Of a stretch of 18,132 nucleotides of DNA, positions 1 through 7,256 are shown piece by piece; the first letter of the stretch is position 1, and every line of letters begins with the position of its first letter. Location of the stretch: assembly GCA_017481065.1 (NCBI GenBank), contig JAFUPT010000123.1, positions 1 through 18,132 on the forward strand, in the 5' to 3' direction. Source of the DNA: Clostridia bacterium (GTDB taxonomy: Bacteria > Bacillota_A > Clostridia > Christensenellales > Aristaeellaceae). The position numbers were made by a program, and so were the translations under genes. The notes under the pieces are model-generated. The model had not been told where the DNA came from. It ran no database searches and saw only the letters and a list, made by a program, of their open reading frames with translations.

Positions 1-553
1 CCATCTTCACGAAGTGGCCCGCGCCGCCCTCGCCCACCCAATCGCAGCAGGGCGCGCCGTCCACCCGGGCGGAGATGCTTTGCAGGATATCCTTCACCAG
101 CGGCCATGCATCCAGGGAGCCGCCGGGCATGAGGCTCGGACCCTTGAGCGCGCCCTCCTCGCCGCCGGATACGCCGCAGCCGATGAAATACACGCCCTTT
201 TCCTCCACGGCCTTACAGCGGCGGATGGTATCCGGGTAGTGGGAATTGCCGCCGTCGATGATCACATCGCCGGCCTCCAGCAGGGGCAGCAGCCTTTCGA
301 TGAGTTCATCCACAGGCTTGCCTGCGCGCACCATGAGGAACACTTTCCGGGGCTTTTCAAGCCGGTTTACCAGCGCTTCGATATCCCGGCAGCCTATGAA
401 ATCCTTTCCCGCGCCGCGCCCGGCGAGGAAGCGGTCGATCCAATCGAGCTCCCGATTGTACAGCGCCACGCGCAGGCCCCGGGATTCCATGTTCAGCGCC
501 AGGTTTTCGCCCATGACGGCGAGGCCGATGAGGCCGATATCTGCTTTCTGCAT
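1..553 (-). CDS. gnd: 6-phosphogluconate dehydrogenase, N-terminal part (cut by window edge)
   Basis: Converts 6-phosphogluconate to ribulose 5-phosphate with release of CO2 and reduction of NAD(P)+ in the oxidative pentose phosphate pathway, in the cytoplasm. About 184 codons are visible. The protein opens with a Rossmann dinucleotide-binding segment (IGLIGLAVMGENLALN, about residues 6-21), followed by DGGNSHYPDT and GCGVSGGEEGALKGPS, both typical of the 6PGDH N-terminal domain. The helical C-terminal domain lies outside the window. The ATG at 553-551 is preceded by an AGGAG ribosome binding site. It lies 50 bp downstream of the ppk stop with a hairpin in between, so it may be expressed by read-through from ppk. 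No promoter of its own is visible. The family call is firm; cofactor preference cannot be told from this part. Confidence 0.93.
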   Translation of the reverse strand, partial: MQKADIGLIGLAVMGENLALNMESRGLRVALYNRELDWIDRFLAGRGAGKDFIGCRDIEALVNRLEKPRKVFLMVRAGKPVDELIERLLPLLEAGDVIIDGGNSHYPDTIRRCKAVEEKGVYFIGCGVSGGEEGALKGPSLMPGGSLDAWPLVKDILQSISARVDGAPCCDWVGEGGAGHFVKM

Positions 554-565
554 AGCTTTGCTCCT

Positions 566-597
566 AAGAAGAACGGAGCCCCCGGGAGGAGACTCCG
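566..597 (-). terminator. hairpin between ppk and gnd, possible leaky terminator
   Basis: On the minus strand CGGAGTCTCC and GGGGGCTCCG form a 10-bp stem with two G.U wobbles and a 4-base loop, followed by a T-rich but interrupted tail (TTCTTCTT). The tail runs almost into the gnd ribosome binding site. It may therefore act as a partial terminator or as an mRNA processing or stability element inside a ppk-gnd unit. Confidence 0.5.
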
Positions 598-603
598 AAA
601 TGA

Positions 604-2712
604 TTATTTCCTGAACCCGAATGCGCCGCGGAGACGATCCTTGAAGCTGGGCTTGGCGACCACCGTGGCGCTCTGCACCAGCGGATGCTCCATATACCAC
701 TTCTGCACATCGATCAGCGCATCGCCGGATTCGGCAGTGACGGAGATATAGTTTCCATCGGATTTGAGGCTGCGGGCCTTGAGGTTATCCGCCAGGATGC
801 GGTCGAGGTACTGGCTGAGGATATCCCGGATTTCCGGGCTGGAGACCGGGCAGGCGATTTCCACGCGGCGGGTCTGGTTGCGGGTCATGATATCCGCAGA
901 GGAGAGATAGCACTTGCGCTCTGCGCCCTCGCCGAAGCAATAGATGCGGGAATGCTCCAGGAAGCGGCCGACGATGGAGGTAACCTTGATATTTTCGGTC
1001 TTCCCGCTGATGCCGGGCACGAGGCAGCAGATGCCGCGGATGATCAGATCGATCTTCACGCCGGCGCAGGAGGCCTCGCAGAGCTTATCGATCAATTCGC
1101 GCTCGGTGATGGAATTGGCCTTGATGATGATGCGGCCATTTTCGCCCTTGGCGGTCTCATCATCGATCAGCCGGATCAGGCGGCTCTTCATGCAGTTCGG
1201 CGCAACCATCAGCTTTTCATATTCAGAGGAATGGGCGCCGATCAGGATATTCTGGAAGAAGGCCACGGCGTCCTGCGCGATGGCGGGATCGGCGGTCATC
1301 ATACAGAAATCGGTATAGAGGGTGGAGGTCTTTTCATTGTAATTGCCGGTGCCGATCTGGGTGATGTAGGAGAGGCCATTCTTTTCCTTCCGGGTGATCA
1401 GGCAGATTTTGGCATGGCACTTCATGTTTTCCGGGCCATAGATGATGCGGCAGCCGGCTTCCTCCATCTCGCGTGCCCAATCGATGTTGTTTTGCTCATC
1501 AAAGCGGGCGCGCAGCTCCATCATGACGGTGACTTCCTTGCCGTTTTCCGCCGCCTCAATCAGATATTTGGCGATGGCGGAATTGCGGGCGAGGCGATAG
1601 ATGGTGATCTTGATGGAGAGCACCTGGGGATCGGAGGCCGCCTGCTTGAGCAAATCCAGGAAGGGCTGGATGGACTGGTAGGGATAGAAGAGCAGCACAT
1701 CCCTCTGCTGGATCTGGATGCGCATGGGCTGGCTGCGATCCAGATATTCCGGCCAGACCGGCTGGTAGGGCGGATAATACAGCTCCGCCGGGCAGGAATC
1801 GAGCATGTAAGCATAGCTGAGCTTGAGCGGGCAGGCGCAGGTATAGACCTGCTTGTTTTCCAGCTTCAGGCTGGACTGCAGCATGCGGGTGAGTCTGGGC
1901 GCATCCCCCTGCACCTCGAGGCGCACGGGCGCCAGGCGCTCGCGCTTGCGCAGCAGCTTTGCCATGTAGTTGAGGAAATCCGGGTTGTCCTCATCGAATT
2001 TTTCCTCATCAAGGCTGATATCGGCATTGCGGGTGACAGCGATGACGGCGGATTCCTGCACATCATATATCTTGAAAATCTTCTTCACATGGGCCGCGAC
2101 CACGGCCTCGGTGCGCACGAAGCGGGTGGGACTGCCGGGAAGCATCAAGATCGCCGGCACGGAGCCCGGCACATCCACGATGCCCAGCAATTCCTTGCCC
2201 TTGCTGGCCAGCAGGGCTGCCGCATAGAGCTCCTTGTTGCGCAGATGCGGGAAGGGATGGTTGCGATCGATGATCTGGGGCGAGAGGATGGGCCGGATAT
2301 TTTCCTTATAATAATCCTGCACATAGGAGCGCTGGCTCTCGGTGAGGGCATCATAGGCGATTTCCTCCACGCCGCGCTGGGCAAGCTCGGCGGTGAGCTC
2401 GCGGTAGATTTCATCCCTGCGGGCAATCAGCGGACGCACGGCGTCAAACACCTTGTCCAGCTGCTGGGCAGGCGTCATGCCGGATTTGTTTTCCACGTCG
2501 TCCGGGGCCATCATATTCAGATCAAACAGGCTGCCCACGCGCACCATGAAGAATTCATCCAGGTTGCTCGTGAAGATGGAAGCAAAGCGCAGGCGCTCAA
2601 TAAGGGGCACGGTTTTATCCGCCGCCTCCATCAGCACGCGCTCATTAAACTTCAGCCAGCTCAGTTCGCGGTTTTGCGTGTAGCTCAGGTCCCATCGATG
2701 TGCGTTCTGCAC
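604..2712 (-). CDS. ppk: polyphosphate kinase (PPK1)
   Basis: Reversibly transfers the terminal phosphate of ATP to inorganic polyphosphate. The protein is 702 aa, the normal PPK1 length. The N-terminal domain starts with NRELSWLKFNERVL (about residues 14-27). The two catalytic-domain histidines are visible: His433 in MKCHAKICL, equivalent to the autophosphorylated His435 of E. coli, and His587 in EHSRIYCFGEG. The start is taken as GTG at 2712, with GGAGG 8 bases upstream. The reading frame stays open to 2796, but those upstream codons overlap the -10 and -35 boxes at 2747-2775 and so cannot be in the mRNA. It diverges from pfkA and is followed by gnd. The family call is very firm. Confidence 0.96.
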   Translation of the reverse strand: MQNAHRWDLSYTQNRELSWLKFNERVLMEAADKTVPLIERLRFASIFTSNLDEFFMVRVGSLFDLNMMAPDDVENKSGMTPAQQLDKVFDAVRPLIARRDEIYRELTAELAQRGVEEIAYDALTESQRSYVQDYYKENIRPILSPQIIDRNHPFPHLRNKELYAAALLASKGKELLGIVDVPGSVPAILMLPGSPTRFVRTEAVVAAHVKKIFKIYDVQESAVIAVTRNADISLDEEKFDEDNPDFLNYMAKLLRKRERLAPVRLEVQGDAPRLTRMLQSSLKLENKQVYTCACPLKLSYAYMLDSCPAELYYPPYQPVWPEYLDRSQPMRIQIQQRDVLLFYPYQSIQPFLDLLKQAASDPQVLSIKITIYRLARNSAIAKYLIEAAENGKEVTVMMELRARFDEQNNIDWAREMEEAGCRIIYGPENMKCHAKICLITRKEKNGLSYITQIGTGNYNEKTSTLYTDFCMMTADPAIAQDAVAFFQNILIGAHSSEYEKLMVAPNCMKSRLIRLIDDETAKGENGRIIIKANSITERELIDKLCEASCAGVKIDLIIRGICCLVPGISGKTENIKVTSIVGRFLEHSRIYCFGEGAERKCYLSSADIMTRNQTRRVEIACPVSSPEIRDILSQYLDRILADNLKARSLKSDGNYISVTAESGDALIDVQKWYMEHPLVQSATVVAKPSFKDRLRGAFGFRK

Positions 2713-2746
2713 GGGTATTTCCTCCCTGCGGTGGTATTCTCCCACC

Positions 2747-2775
2747 ATTATACTCCCGAATTTCGACAAATTCAA
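2747..2775 (-). promoter_or_regulatory. sigma-A promoter of ppk
   Basis: On the minus strand TTGAAT (2775-2770), a 17-bp spacer and TATAAT (2752-2747) lie about 35 bp upstream of the GTG start. The short leader contains a GGTGG...CCACC hairpin just before the ribosome binding site. This placement is what fixes the GTG start. Confidence 0.82.
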
Positions 2776-2861
2776 CCATAAATCAACATTCCGCAAATTT
2801 TACCCAGCACATAAAATCGGGGGATTTCGGAGAAAATCTTCGAAGCAGCGGCGTTTTCCCC

Positions 2862-2890
2862 TTGTCTTCGGACATAGTTTGCGCTATAAT
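2862..2890 (+). promoter_or_regulatory. sigma-A promoter of pfkA
   Basis: TTGTCT (2862-2867), a 17-bp spacer and a perfect TATAAT (2885-2890). The leader of about 55 bases carries an A/T-rich inverted repeat (GAATTTTTCG at 2904-2913 against CGAAAAAAATTC at 2926-2937). It ends next to the AGGAGG ribosome binding site at 2940-2945 and could influence initiation. Confidence 0.8.
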
Positions 2891-2953
2891 GTAAACAGCA
2901 AGCGAATTTTTCGTTTAATTTTGTTCGAAAAAAATTCTTAGGAGGACGGAACT

Positions 2954-4027
2954 ATGATTCGTATCGGTATGCTCACCAGCGGCGGCGACTGCCAGGCCCT
3001 GAACGCGGCAATGCGCGGCGTGGCAAAGACGCTTTACAACGCCAAGGAGGATGTGGAAATTTACGGCTTCCTGGATGGTTACCAGGGCCTGATTTACGGC
3101 AAGTTCCGCCTGTTGACCTATAATGATTTCTCCGGCATCCTCACCAAGGGCGGCACCTTCCTGGGCTCCAGCCGCACGCCCTTCAAAACCATCCAGGACC
3201 CCGATGAGAAGGGCCTTGACAAGGTTGCGGCCATGAAGCAGAACTACTACAAGCTGCAGCTGGACTGCCTGGTAATTCTGGGCGGCAACGGCACCCACAA
3301 GACCGCAAACCTGCTGCGCGAGCAGGGCCTGAATGTGGTCACCCTGCCCAAGACCATCGACAACGACCTCTGGGGCACCGATATGACCTTCGGCTTCCAG
3401 AGCGCCGTGGACGTGGCCACCGACGCCATCGACTGCATCCACACCACCGCAGCATCCCACGGCCGCGTGTTCATCGTGGAAATCATGGGCCACAAGGTGG
3501 GCTGGCTGCCCCTGAACGCGGGCATGGCTGGCGGCGCGGACATCATCCTGATTCCGGAAATTCCCTACGATATCGACAAGGTTTGTGAAAAGATCAAGGA
3601 GCGCCACGAGCGCGGCAGCCGCTTCACGATCCTGGCAGTGGCCGAGGGCGCAATTTCCAAGGAGGACGCCGCCCTCTCCAAGAAGGAATACAAGAAGAAG
3701 CTGGAAAAGCGGAAGTATCCCTCCGTATCCTATGACATTGCAGACCAGATCTTCAAAAAGAGCGGCTATGATGTGCGCGTAACCGTGCCGGGCCACACCC
3801 AGCGCGGCGGCAGCCCCTGCGCCTATGACCGCGTGTTTGCCAGCCGCCTCGGCAGCGAGGCCGCCAAGCTGATCCTGAAGGGCGAATATGGCTTCATGGT
3901 GGGCTACAAGAACCGCGAAATGGTGAAGGTGCCGCTGGAGGAGGTTGCCGGCAAGCTGAAGATGGTGGACCCGAAGAGCAGCATCGTAAAGGAAGCCAAG
4001 GCGCTGGGCATCTGCTTCGGCGATTGA
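2954..4027 (+). CDS. pfkA: 6-phosphofructokinase (PfkA family, PKTIDND type)
   Basis: Phosphorylates fructose 6-phosphate to fructose 1,6-bisphosphate in glycolysis. The protein is 357 aa, single-domain length. The N-terminal phosphate-donor loop reads SGGDCQALNAAMRG (residues 9-22). The donor site reads GGNGT (110-114), where ATP enzymes usually have GGDGS and PPi enzymes GGDD or GGED. The catalytic loop is PKTIDND (132-138) with the catalytic Asp136 present. In the family, glycine in the fourth position of the GG-x-G motif usually goes with ATP use, while Lys in PKTIDND is typical of PPi-dependent and group III enzymes. The donor is therefore not settled by sequence alone. The ATG is preceded by AGGAGG 8 bases upstream. 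Monocistronic, with its own promoter and terminator. Confidence 0.93.
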   Translation: MIRIGMLTSGGDCQALNAAMRGVAKTLYNAKEDVEIYGFLDGYQGLIYGKFRLLTYNDFSGILTKGGTFLGSSRTPFKTIQDPDEKGLDKVAAMKQNYYKLQLDCLVILGGNGTHKTANLLREQGLNVVTLPKTIDNDLWGTDMTFGFQSAVDVATDAIDCIHTTAASHGRVFIVEIMGHKVGWLPLNAGMAGGADIILIPEIPYDIDKVCEKIKERHERGSRFTILAVAEGAISKEDAALSKKEYKKKLEKRKYPSVSYDIADQIFKKSGYDVRVTVPGHTQRGGSPCAYDRVFASRLGSEAAKLILKGEYGFMVGYKNREMVKVPLEEVAGKLKMVDPKSSIVKEAKALGICFGD

Positions 4028-4060
4028 GGGAAGATCAAGAATCCTCCCCATGTATTTCAT

Positions 4061-4094
4061 AAAAAAATCGACCTCGCTCCGAGGTCGATTTTTT
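4061..4094. terminator. bidirectional intrinsic terminator after pfkA
   Basis: The stem AAATCGACCTC / GAGGTCGATTT around the loop GCTCC is flanked by an A7 run on the left and a T6 run on the right. It can therefore end pfkA transcription on the plus strand and transcription of the secreted-protein gene on the minus strand. Confidence 0.9.
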
Positions 4095-4176
4095 ATTCAT
4101 GGGATTTTTAAGGGATAATATCCTTTAAGCAGGGGTTCCAGGGAGCAGCGCCCCCTAGCGTCTCTCTCCGCTGAGC

Positions 4177-4656
4177 TTAGATTTCTACGTTGCAGATGGA
4201 AGCAACGATGTAGCTTGCAGTGGTGAGGAAATCTGCATCGGAAGCAGGAGTGAACCAGAAGGTGTAGAGGCCGGGTTCAGCTGCATCCAGTGCTACGAAG
4301 CCGAAGAGATCATTGGCAGTATCGGTGAAGCCAACGAAGGCAATGCCGTTCAGTTCTGCGATCTGGGCATCCGGATAAGCGGTGGCCAGGTCTGCCTGAA
4401 CTTCTTCGATGGTCATTGCGGCATCAAGGCCGGACCAACTGATCTGCACGGTGTTTGCGCCGTCGGGGGAACAGGCTGCGTAGAAGATGCCCTGGGCCAT
4501 GGTTTCTTCATCCAGCTCCAGTTCGAGCCAATCGCCGGGCAGGGAAATCTGGAAACCATCTTCGAAAGTTACGGGGACGAGCTCAACTGCCTCAGCCATG
4601 GCTGCGCAGGAAAACAGGGAAACGAGAACGAGAGCAAGTGCAAAAAACTTCTTCAT
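4177..4656 (-). CDS. small secreted protein of unknown function
   Basis: A 159-residue protein whose family I do not recognise. The N-terminus is a classical signal peptide: two Lys, a hydrophobic stretch from about residue 4 to 17, and a probable signal peptidase I site after AMA (about residue 21). A cysteine lies in the hydrophobic region (LFSC), but Phe at the -2 position makes a lipobox unlikely. The mature part is acidic, rich in Asp, Glu, Ala and Thr with scattered aromatic residues, and looks like a small beta-rich exported domain (GFQISLPGDWLELELDEE near its start). The best upstream purine tract, AAAGGA, is rather far (about 14 bases) from the ATG, so initiation may be weak. It stands alone between two terminators. 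Confidence 0.8.
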   Translation of the reverse strand: MKKFFALALVLVSLFSCAAMAEAVELVPVTFEDGFQISLPGDWLELELDEETMAQGIFYAACSPDGANTVQISWSGLDAAMTIEEVQADLATAYPDAQIAELNGIAFVGFTDTANDLFGFVALDAAEPGLYTFWFTPASDADFLTTASYIVASICNVEI

Positions 4657-4733
4657 AAATAGGGGTACCGTCCTTTCATAATATGTATAGATATGAAGCG
4701 CTTTATGCGTGCCTCATTCCATATTGCGGTTTA

Positions 4734-4739
4734 ATTATA
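4734..4739 (-). promoter_or_regulatory. probable -10 box for the secreted-protein gene
   Basis: A perfect TATAAT on the minus strand about 78 bp upstream of the ATG. No good -35 box is seen at a 16-18 bp spacing, so this is a weaker call than the other promoters in the window. A run of eight G residues on the same strand lies just upstream. Confidence 0.45.
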
Positions 4740-4826
4740 CAGGACGATTTTGACTTTTACCCCCCCCGCAAGTTAAATTTCAGTTAATTACTTTTCAATT
4801 TCTCAACTTTTGCGGCGACATATGAC

Positions 4827-4865
4827 AAACCTGCCGGGCTCAAAAGAACCCGGCAGGTTTTTATA
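4827..4865 (-). terminator. stem-loop terminator downstream of purC
   Basis: A perfect 12-bp stem, AAACCTGCCGGG / CCCGGCAGGTTT, with a 10-base loop lies directly after the purC stop. The T-run is better on the plus strand (TTTTTATA) than on the minus strand (TTTGT), but position points to purC as the gene served. The gene-free stretch 4657-4866 otherwise holds only the -10 box noted above. Confidence 0.7.
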
Positions 4866-4866
4866 C

Positions 4867-5556
4867 TTATGCAAAGAAGAGCTTGGACAGGGTCATGGGA
4901 TCGATGTACTTGCCATCCTTGTAAACGCGCATGTTGCCGGATGCAATTTCGTCGATCAGCATTACCTTGCCGTCTTTATCGTAGCCATACTCGAACTTGA
5001 TATCGTAGAGCACCATGCCCTTTTCCTTAAGATCATCGGCGACGATCTGGGTGATCTTCTGGGTCATTTCCTTCATGGTGTCATACTGTTCATCGCTCAT
5101 CACGTTCAGGGCGACGAGGGCGTCCTTGGTGACCAGCGGATCGCCGAGGGCGTCGTTTTTGAAGGTCATCTCCACATAGGCAGGCAGGTCGGCGCCTTCC
5201 TCGATGTAATCGCCGTAGCGGCGGATGAAGCTGCCCACCGCCTTGTGGCGGCAGATCACTTCCAGGCCATGGCCGAAGGGCTTGGCTGCCAGAACTTCCA
5301 TGGTGGTATCGTCCAGGTTGGCGTTTACATAATGGGTGAGGATGCCGGCGGCATTGATCTTTTCAAAGAAATAGATGGACATGCGCAGGTTTACATCGCC
5401 CACGCCTTCGATGGTGAGGCCCACGGAGTTTTCGCCGGGATCAAACACGCCGTCCTTGCCGGTGCAATCATCCTTGAACTTGAGCAGGTAGTTGCCATTT
5501 TCGAGCGCATAAACATTCTTGGTCTTGCCGGTATAGACGAGCTTCAGGTTTTCCAT
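4867..5556 (-). CDS. purC: phosphoribosylaminoimidazole-succinocarboxamide synthase (SAICAR synthase)
   Basis: Couples CAIR to aspartate with ATP to give SAICAR in de novo purine synthesis. The protein is 229 aa, close to the usual bacterial length. Motifs seen: YTGKTKNVY near the N-terminus (ATP-grasp-like nucleotide loop), [12 protein letters not shown] in the middle, DIKFEYG matching the PurC signature D-x-K-F-E-F-G, and [16 protein letters not shown] near the C-terminus. The last segment differs from the textbook DEISPDxxR form but is of the kind I associate with clostridial PurC. The start at 5556 is chosen because GGAG lies 9 bases upstream; an in-frame ATG at 5571 has no ribosome binding site. 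No other pur genes are in the window, so it appears to be a stand-alone pur gene. Confidence 0.94.
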   Translation of the reverse strand: MENLKLVYTGKTKNVYALENGNYLLKFKDDCTGKDGVFDPGENSVGLTIEGVGDVNLRMSIYFFEKINAAGILTHYVNANLDDTTMEVLAAKPFGHGLEVICRHKAVGSFIRRYGDYIEEGADLPAYVEMTFKNDALGDPLVTKDALVALNVMSDEQYDTMKEMTQKITQIVADDLKEKGMVLYDIKFEYGYDKDGKVMLIDEIASGNMRVYKDGKYIDPMTLSKLFFA

Positions 5557-5605
5557 GATTGTCCACTCCATTTCTGCGCGTTTCTTTTGAACTTTGTTCA
5601 GCTAT

Positions 5606-5634
5606 ATTATAGCGCGCAGCAGGTTAAATAACAA
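5606..5634 (-). promoter_or_regulatory. sigma-A promoter of purC
   Basis: On the minus strand TTGTTA (5634-5629), a 17-bp spacer and TATAAT (5611-5606), about 50 bp upstream of the purC ATG. No PurR box or purine riboswitch was recognised in this short leader. Confidence 0.72.
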
Positions 5635-5707
5635 CGCAATACCGCAAACAAAAGGTTTATTTTTTGCGCATTTATTCTTTGAATGTTCGTATATGTTCGA
5701 ACAATTT

Positions 5708-7141
5708 TCAGCCCTTCTTCTCCATCTTGCGCTTTTTCTCATAATCCTTCAGGGATCGGATGGCCGTGCCCGAGAAGGGCAGGATGCACATCATGTTGAA
5801 AACCGTCATCAATCCCACGCCGATATCGCCGATATCCCACACGAAGGTGTAGGCCGCCAGGCCGCCGATGAAGAGCATGGCCAGGGCGATGACCTTGTAG
5901 ATGGTCTGGGGCCTCCATTTATCGCCGAACAGGAAGGATACATTCGAGCGGGCATAGTACAGGATGCCGATGAAGGTGGAGAAGCAGAAGAGCCAGAGGG
6001 TGATGGCGATGAAGACCACGCCGATCTGGCCGAAGTGGTGGTACATGGCTGTCTGCAAAAGCGCCATGCCGGAGAGGCCGCTGAGCAGCTCCTCGGGGGC
6101 CAGCAGCATGATGAAGGCCGTGCAGCTGCAGATCACGATGGTATCGATCAGCACGCCGAATGCCTGGAAGAGGCCGGCCTTGGCGGGATGATCCACATCC
6201 GCTGCAGCGGCCGCGCAGGGTGCGGAGCCGGAGCCCGCCTCATTGGAGAACAGGCCGCGCTGCACGCCGTTCATCAGCGCAGCGCCGAAGCCGCCGGCAA
6301 CCACCTGGCGCAGGCCAAAGGCTTCCTCAAAGATGCGGGTGAACATGGCAGGCAGCAGGCTGAAATTCTTCACGATCACGAAGATGGCGATGAAGAAATA
6401 CAGCGCAGCCATGATGGGCACCATGATATCCAGCACCTTCACCGTGGCATGCTTGCGCAGCACGATCACCGCCGCCAGCGCCACCAGGACGATGGTGGAG
6501 ATGATGGGCGGCACGCTGAATGCATTGTAAAATGCGGAGGTGACGGAATTGCTGATCACCTGGCTCACGCCGCACCAGCAGAGCAGGCCGGAGAGGGCAA
6601 AGAGCACGGCGATGATATTCTTGCGCTTCTTTCCCTTGGAAAACAGCTGCTGGATGTAATAGGCCGGGCCGCCGCGGAAGCCGCCATAGAGCGGGTCCTT
6701 CTCCTTGTGGAGCTGGGCGAGGGTGGCTTCAACAAAGGCGGTGGAGGCGCCGATGAGGGCGGTGACCCACATCCAGAATACGGCGCCCGCGCCGCCCACG
6801 GAAATGGCGGCAACCACGCCGACGAGGTTGCCCATGCCCACGCGGGTGGCAGTGGCTACGATGAGGGTTTGCAGGCCGGAGACGGTTCCCTTTTCCTTCT
6901 TCTCCTGCCCCGCCTTCTTCTCGACAGAAATGCGCAGCATTTCCGGCAGCATGCGCACCGGCAGCGCCCGGGTGCGGATGGTGAAGAAGATGCCCGCCGG
7001 AATCAGCAGCAGCACCAGCAGGGAAATGCCCAGCTGATCGCCGCCCGGCAGCGGTATGGTGATCAAATCACCCCAGAGCAGGCCATAAACCGCTGAAATC
7101 ACTTTCAGCAGCAGTTCATATGCTTTTTCGAAAATACCCAT
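5708..7141 (-). CDS. sodium:alanine/glycine symporter, AGCS family
   Basis: An integral membrane amino-acid:cation symporter that takes up alanine or glycine (family knowledge) with Na+. The protein is 477 aa and largely hydrophobic, with about ten membrane segments. The segment VATATRVGMGNLVGVVAAI matches the conserved AGCS region containing GxGN. GGFRGGPAYYIQQL follows, and GVQRGLFSNEAGSGSAP is another hallmark of the family. The start ATG has a GGGGG-type ribosome binding site 7 bases upstream. The C-terminus is short and basic (KDYEKKRKMEKKG). It is transcribed divergently from a LysR gene with overlapping promoters, so the LysR protein is the likely regulator. The exact substrate is not determined by sequence. 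Confidence 0.93.
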   Translation of the reverse strand: MGIFEKAYELLLKVISAVYGLLWGDLITIPLPGGDQLGISLLVLLLIPAGIFFTIRTRALPVRMLPEMLRISVEKKAGQEKKEKGTVSGLQTLIVATATRVGMGNLVGVVAAISVGGAGAVFWMWVTALIGASTAFVEATLAQLHKEKDPLYGGFRGGPAYYIQQLFSKGKKRKNIIAVLFALSGLLCWCGVSQVISNSVTSAFYNAFSVPPIISTIVLVALAAVIVLRKHATVKVLDIMVPIMAALYFFIAIFVIVKNFSLLPAMFTRIFEEAFGLRQVVAGGFGAALMNGVQRGLFSNEAGSGSAPCAAAAADVDHPAKAGLFQAFGVLIDTIVICSCTAFIMLLAPEELLSGLSGMALLQTAMYHHFGQIGVVFIAITLWLFCFSTFIGILYYARSNVSFLFGDKWRPQTIYKVIALAMLFIGGLAAYTFVWDIGDIGVGLMTVFNMMCILPFSGTAIRSLKDYEKKRKMEKKG

Positions 7142-7153
7142 TCTATATCCCCC

Positions 7154-7181
7154 TTGACTTTTCTGATTATAAGTATATAAT
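7154..7181 (+). promoter_or_regulatory. sigma-A promoter of the lysR gene
   Basis: TTGACT (7154-7159), a 16-bp spacer and a perfect TATAAT (7176-7181), about 75 bp upstream of the lysR ATG. Its -10 box overlaps the -10 box of the opposing symporter promoter by two bases. Confidence 0.75.
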
Positions 7182-7200
7182 ATAGATGAGCATACGTCAA
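7172..7200 (-). promoter_or_regulatory. sigma-A promoter of the AGCS symporter gene
   Basis: On the minus strand TTGACG (7200-7195), a 17-bp spacer and TATACT (7177-7172). The two opposing promoters share the same DNA face, so polymerase occupancy at one should interfere with the other. Confidence 0.78.
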
Positions 7201-7230
7201 ATCAATGCTTTTTATGATGTGTATTGATTT
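7199..7230. promoter_or_regulatory. inverted repeat, candidate LysR operator
   Basis: AAATCAAT and ATTGATTT form an 8-bp perfect inverted repeat separated by 16 bases. It lies just upstream of the symporter -35 box and downstream of the lysR transcription start. LysR proteins often bind dyads between divergent genes. The A/T-rich content means chance is possible. Confidence 0.4.
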
Positions 7231-7256
7231 TTCAAATTATATTGAGGGGGATTTGC

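Noticed and set aside
685..2781. A 698-codon plus-strand open frame opposite ppk
   Set aside because: It is antisense to a firmly identified gene, has unnatural composition (very rich in Gly, His, Ile, Asp, Ala) and results from codon bias on the other strand. The same holds for 14-751, 5594-7096, 12432-14171 and 15459-17300.
5681..5710. LexA/SOS box near TGTTCGAACA after the symporter gene
   Set aside because: The Gram-positive LexA box is CGAAC-N4-GTTCG. Here the half-sites are adjacent or in direct orientation, and the site lies at the 3' end of a gene.
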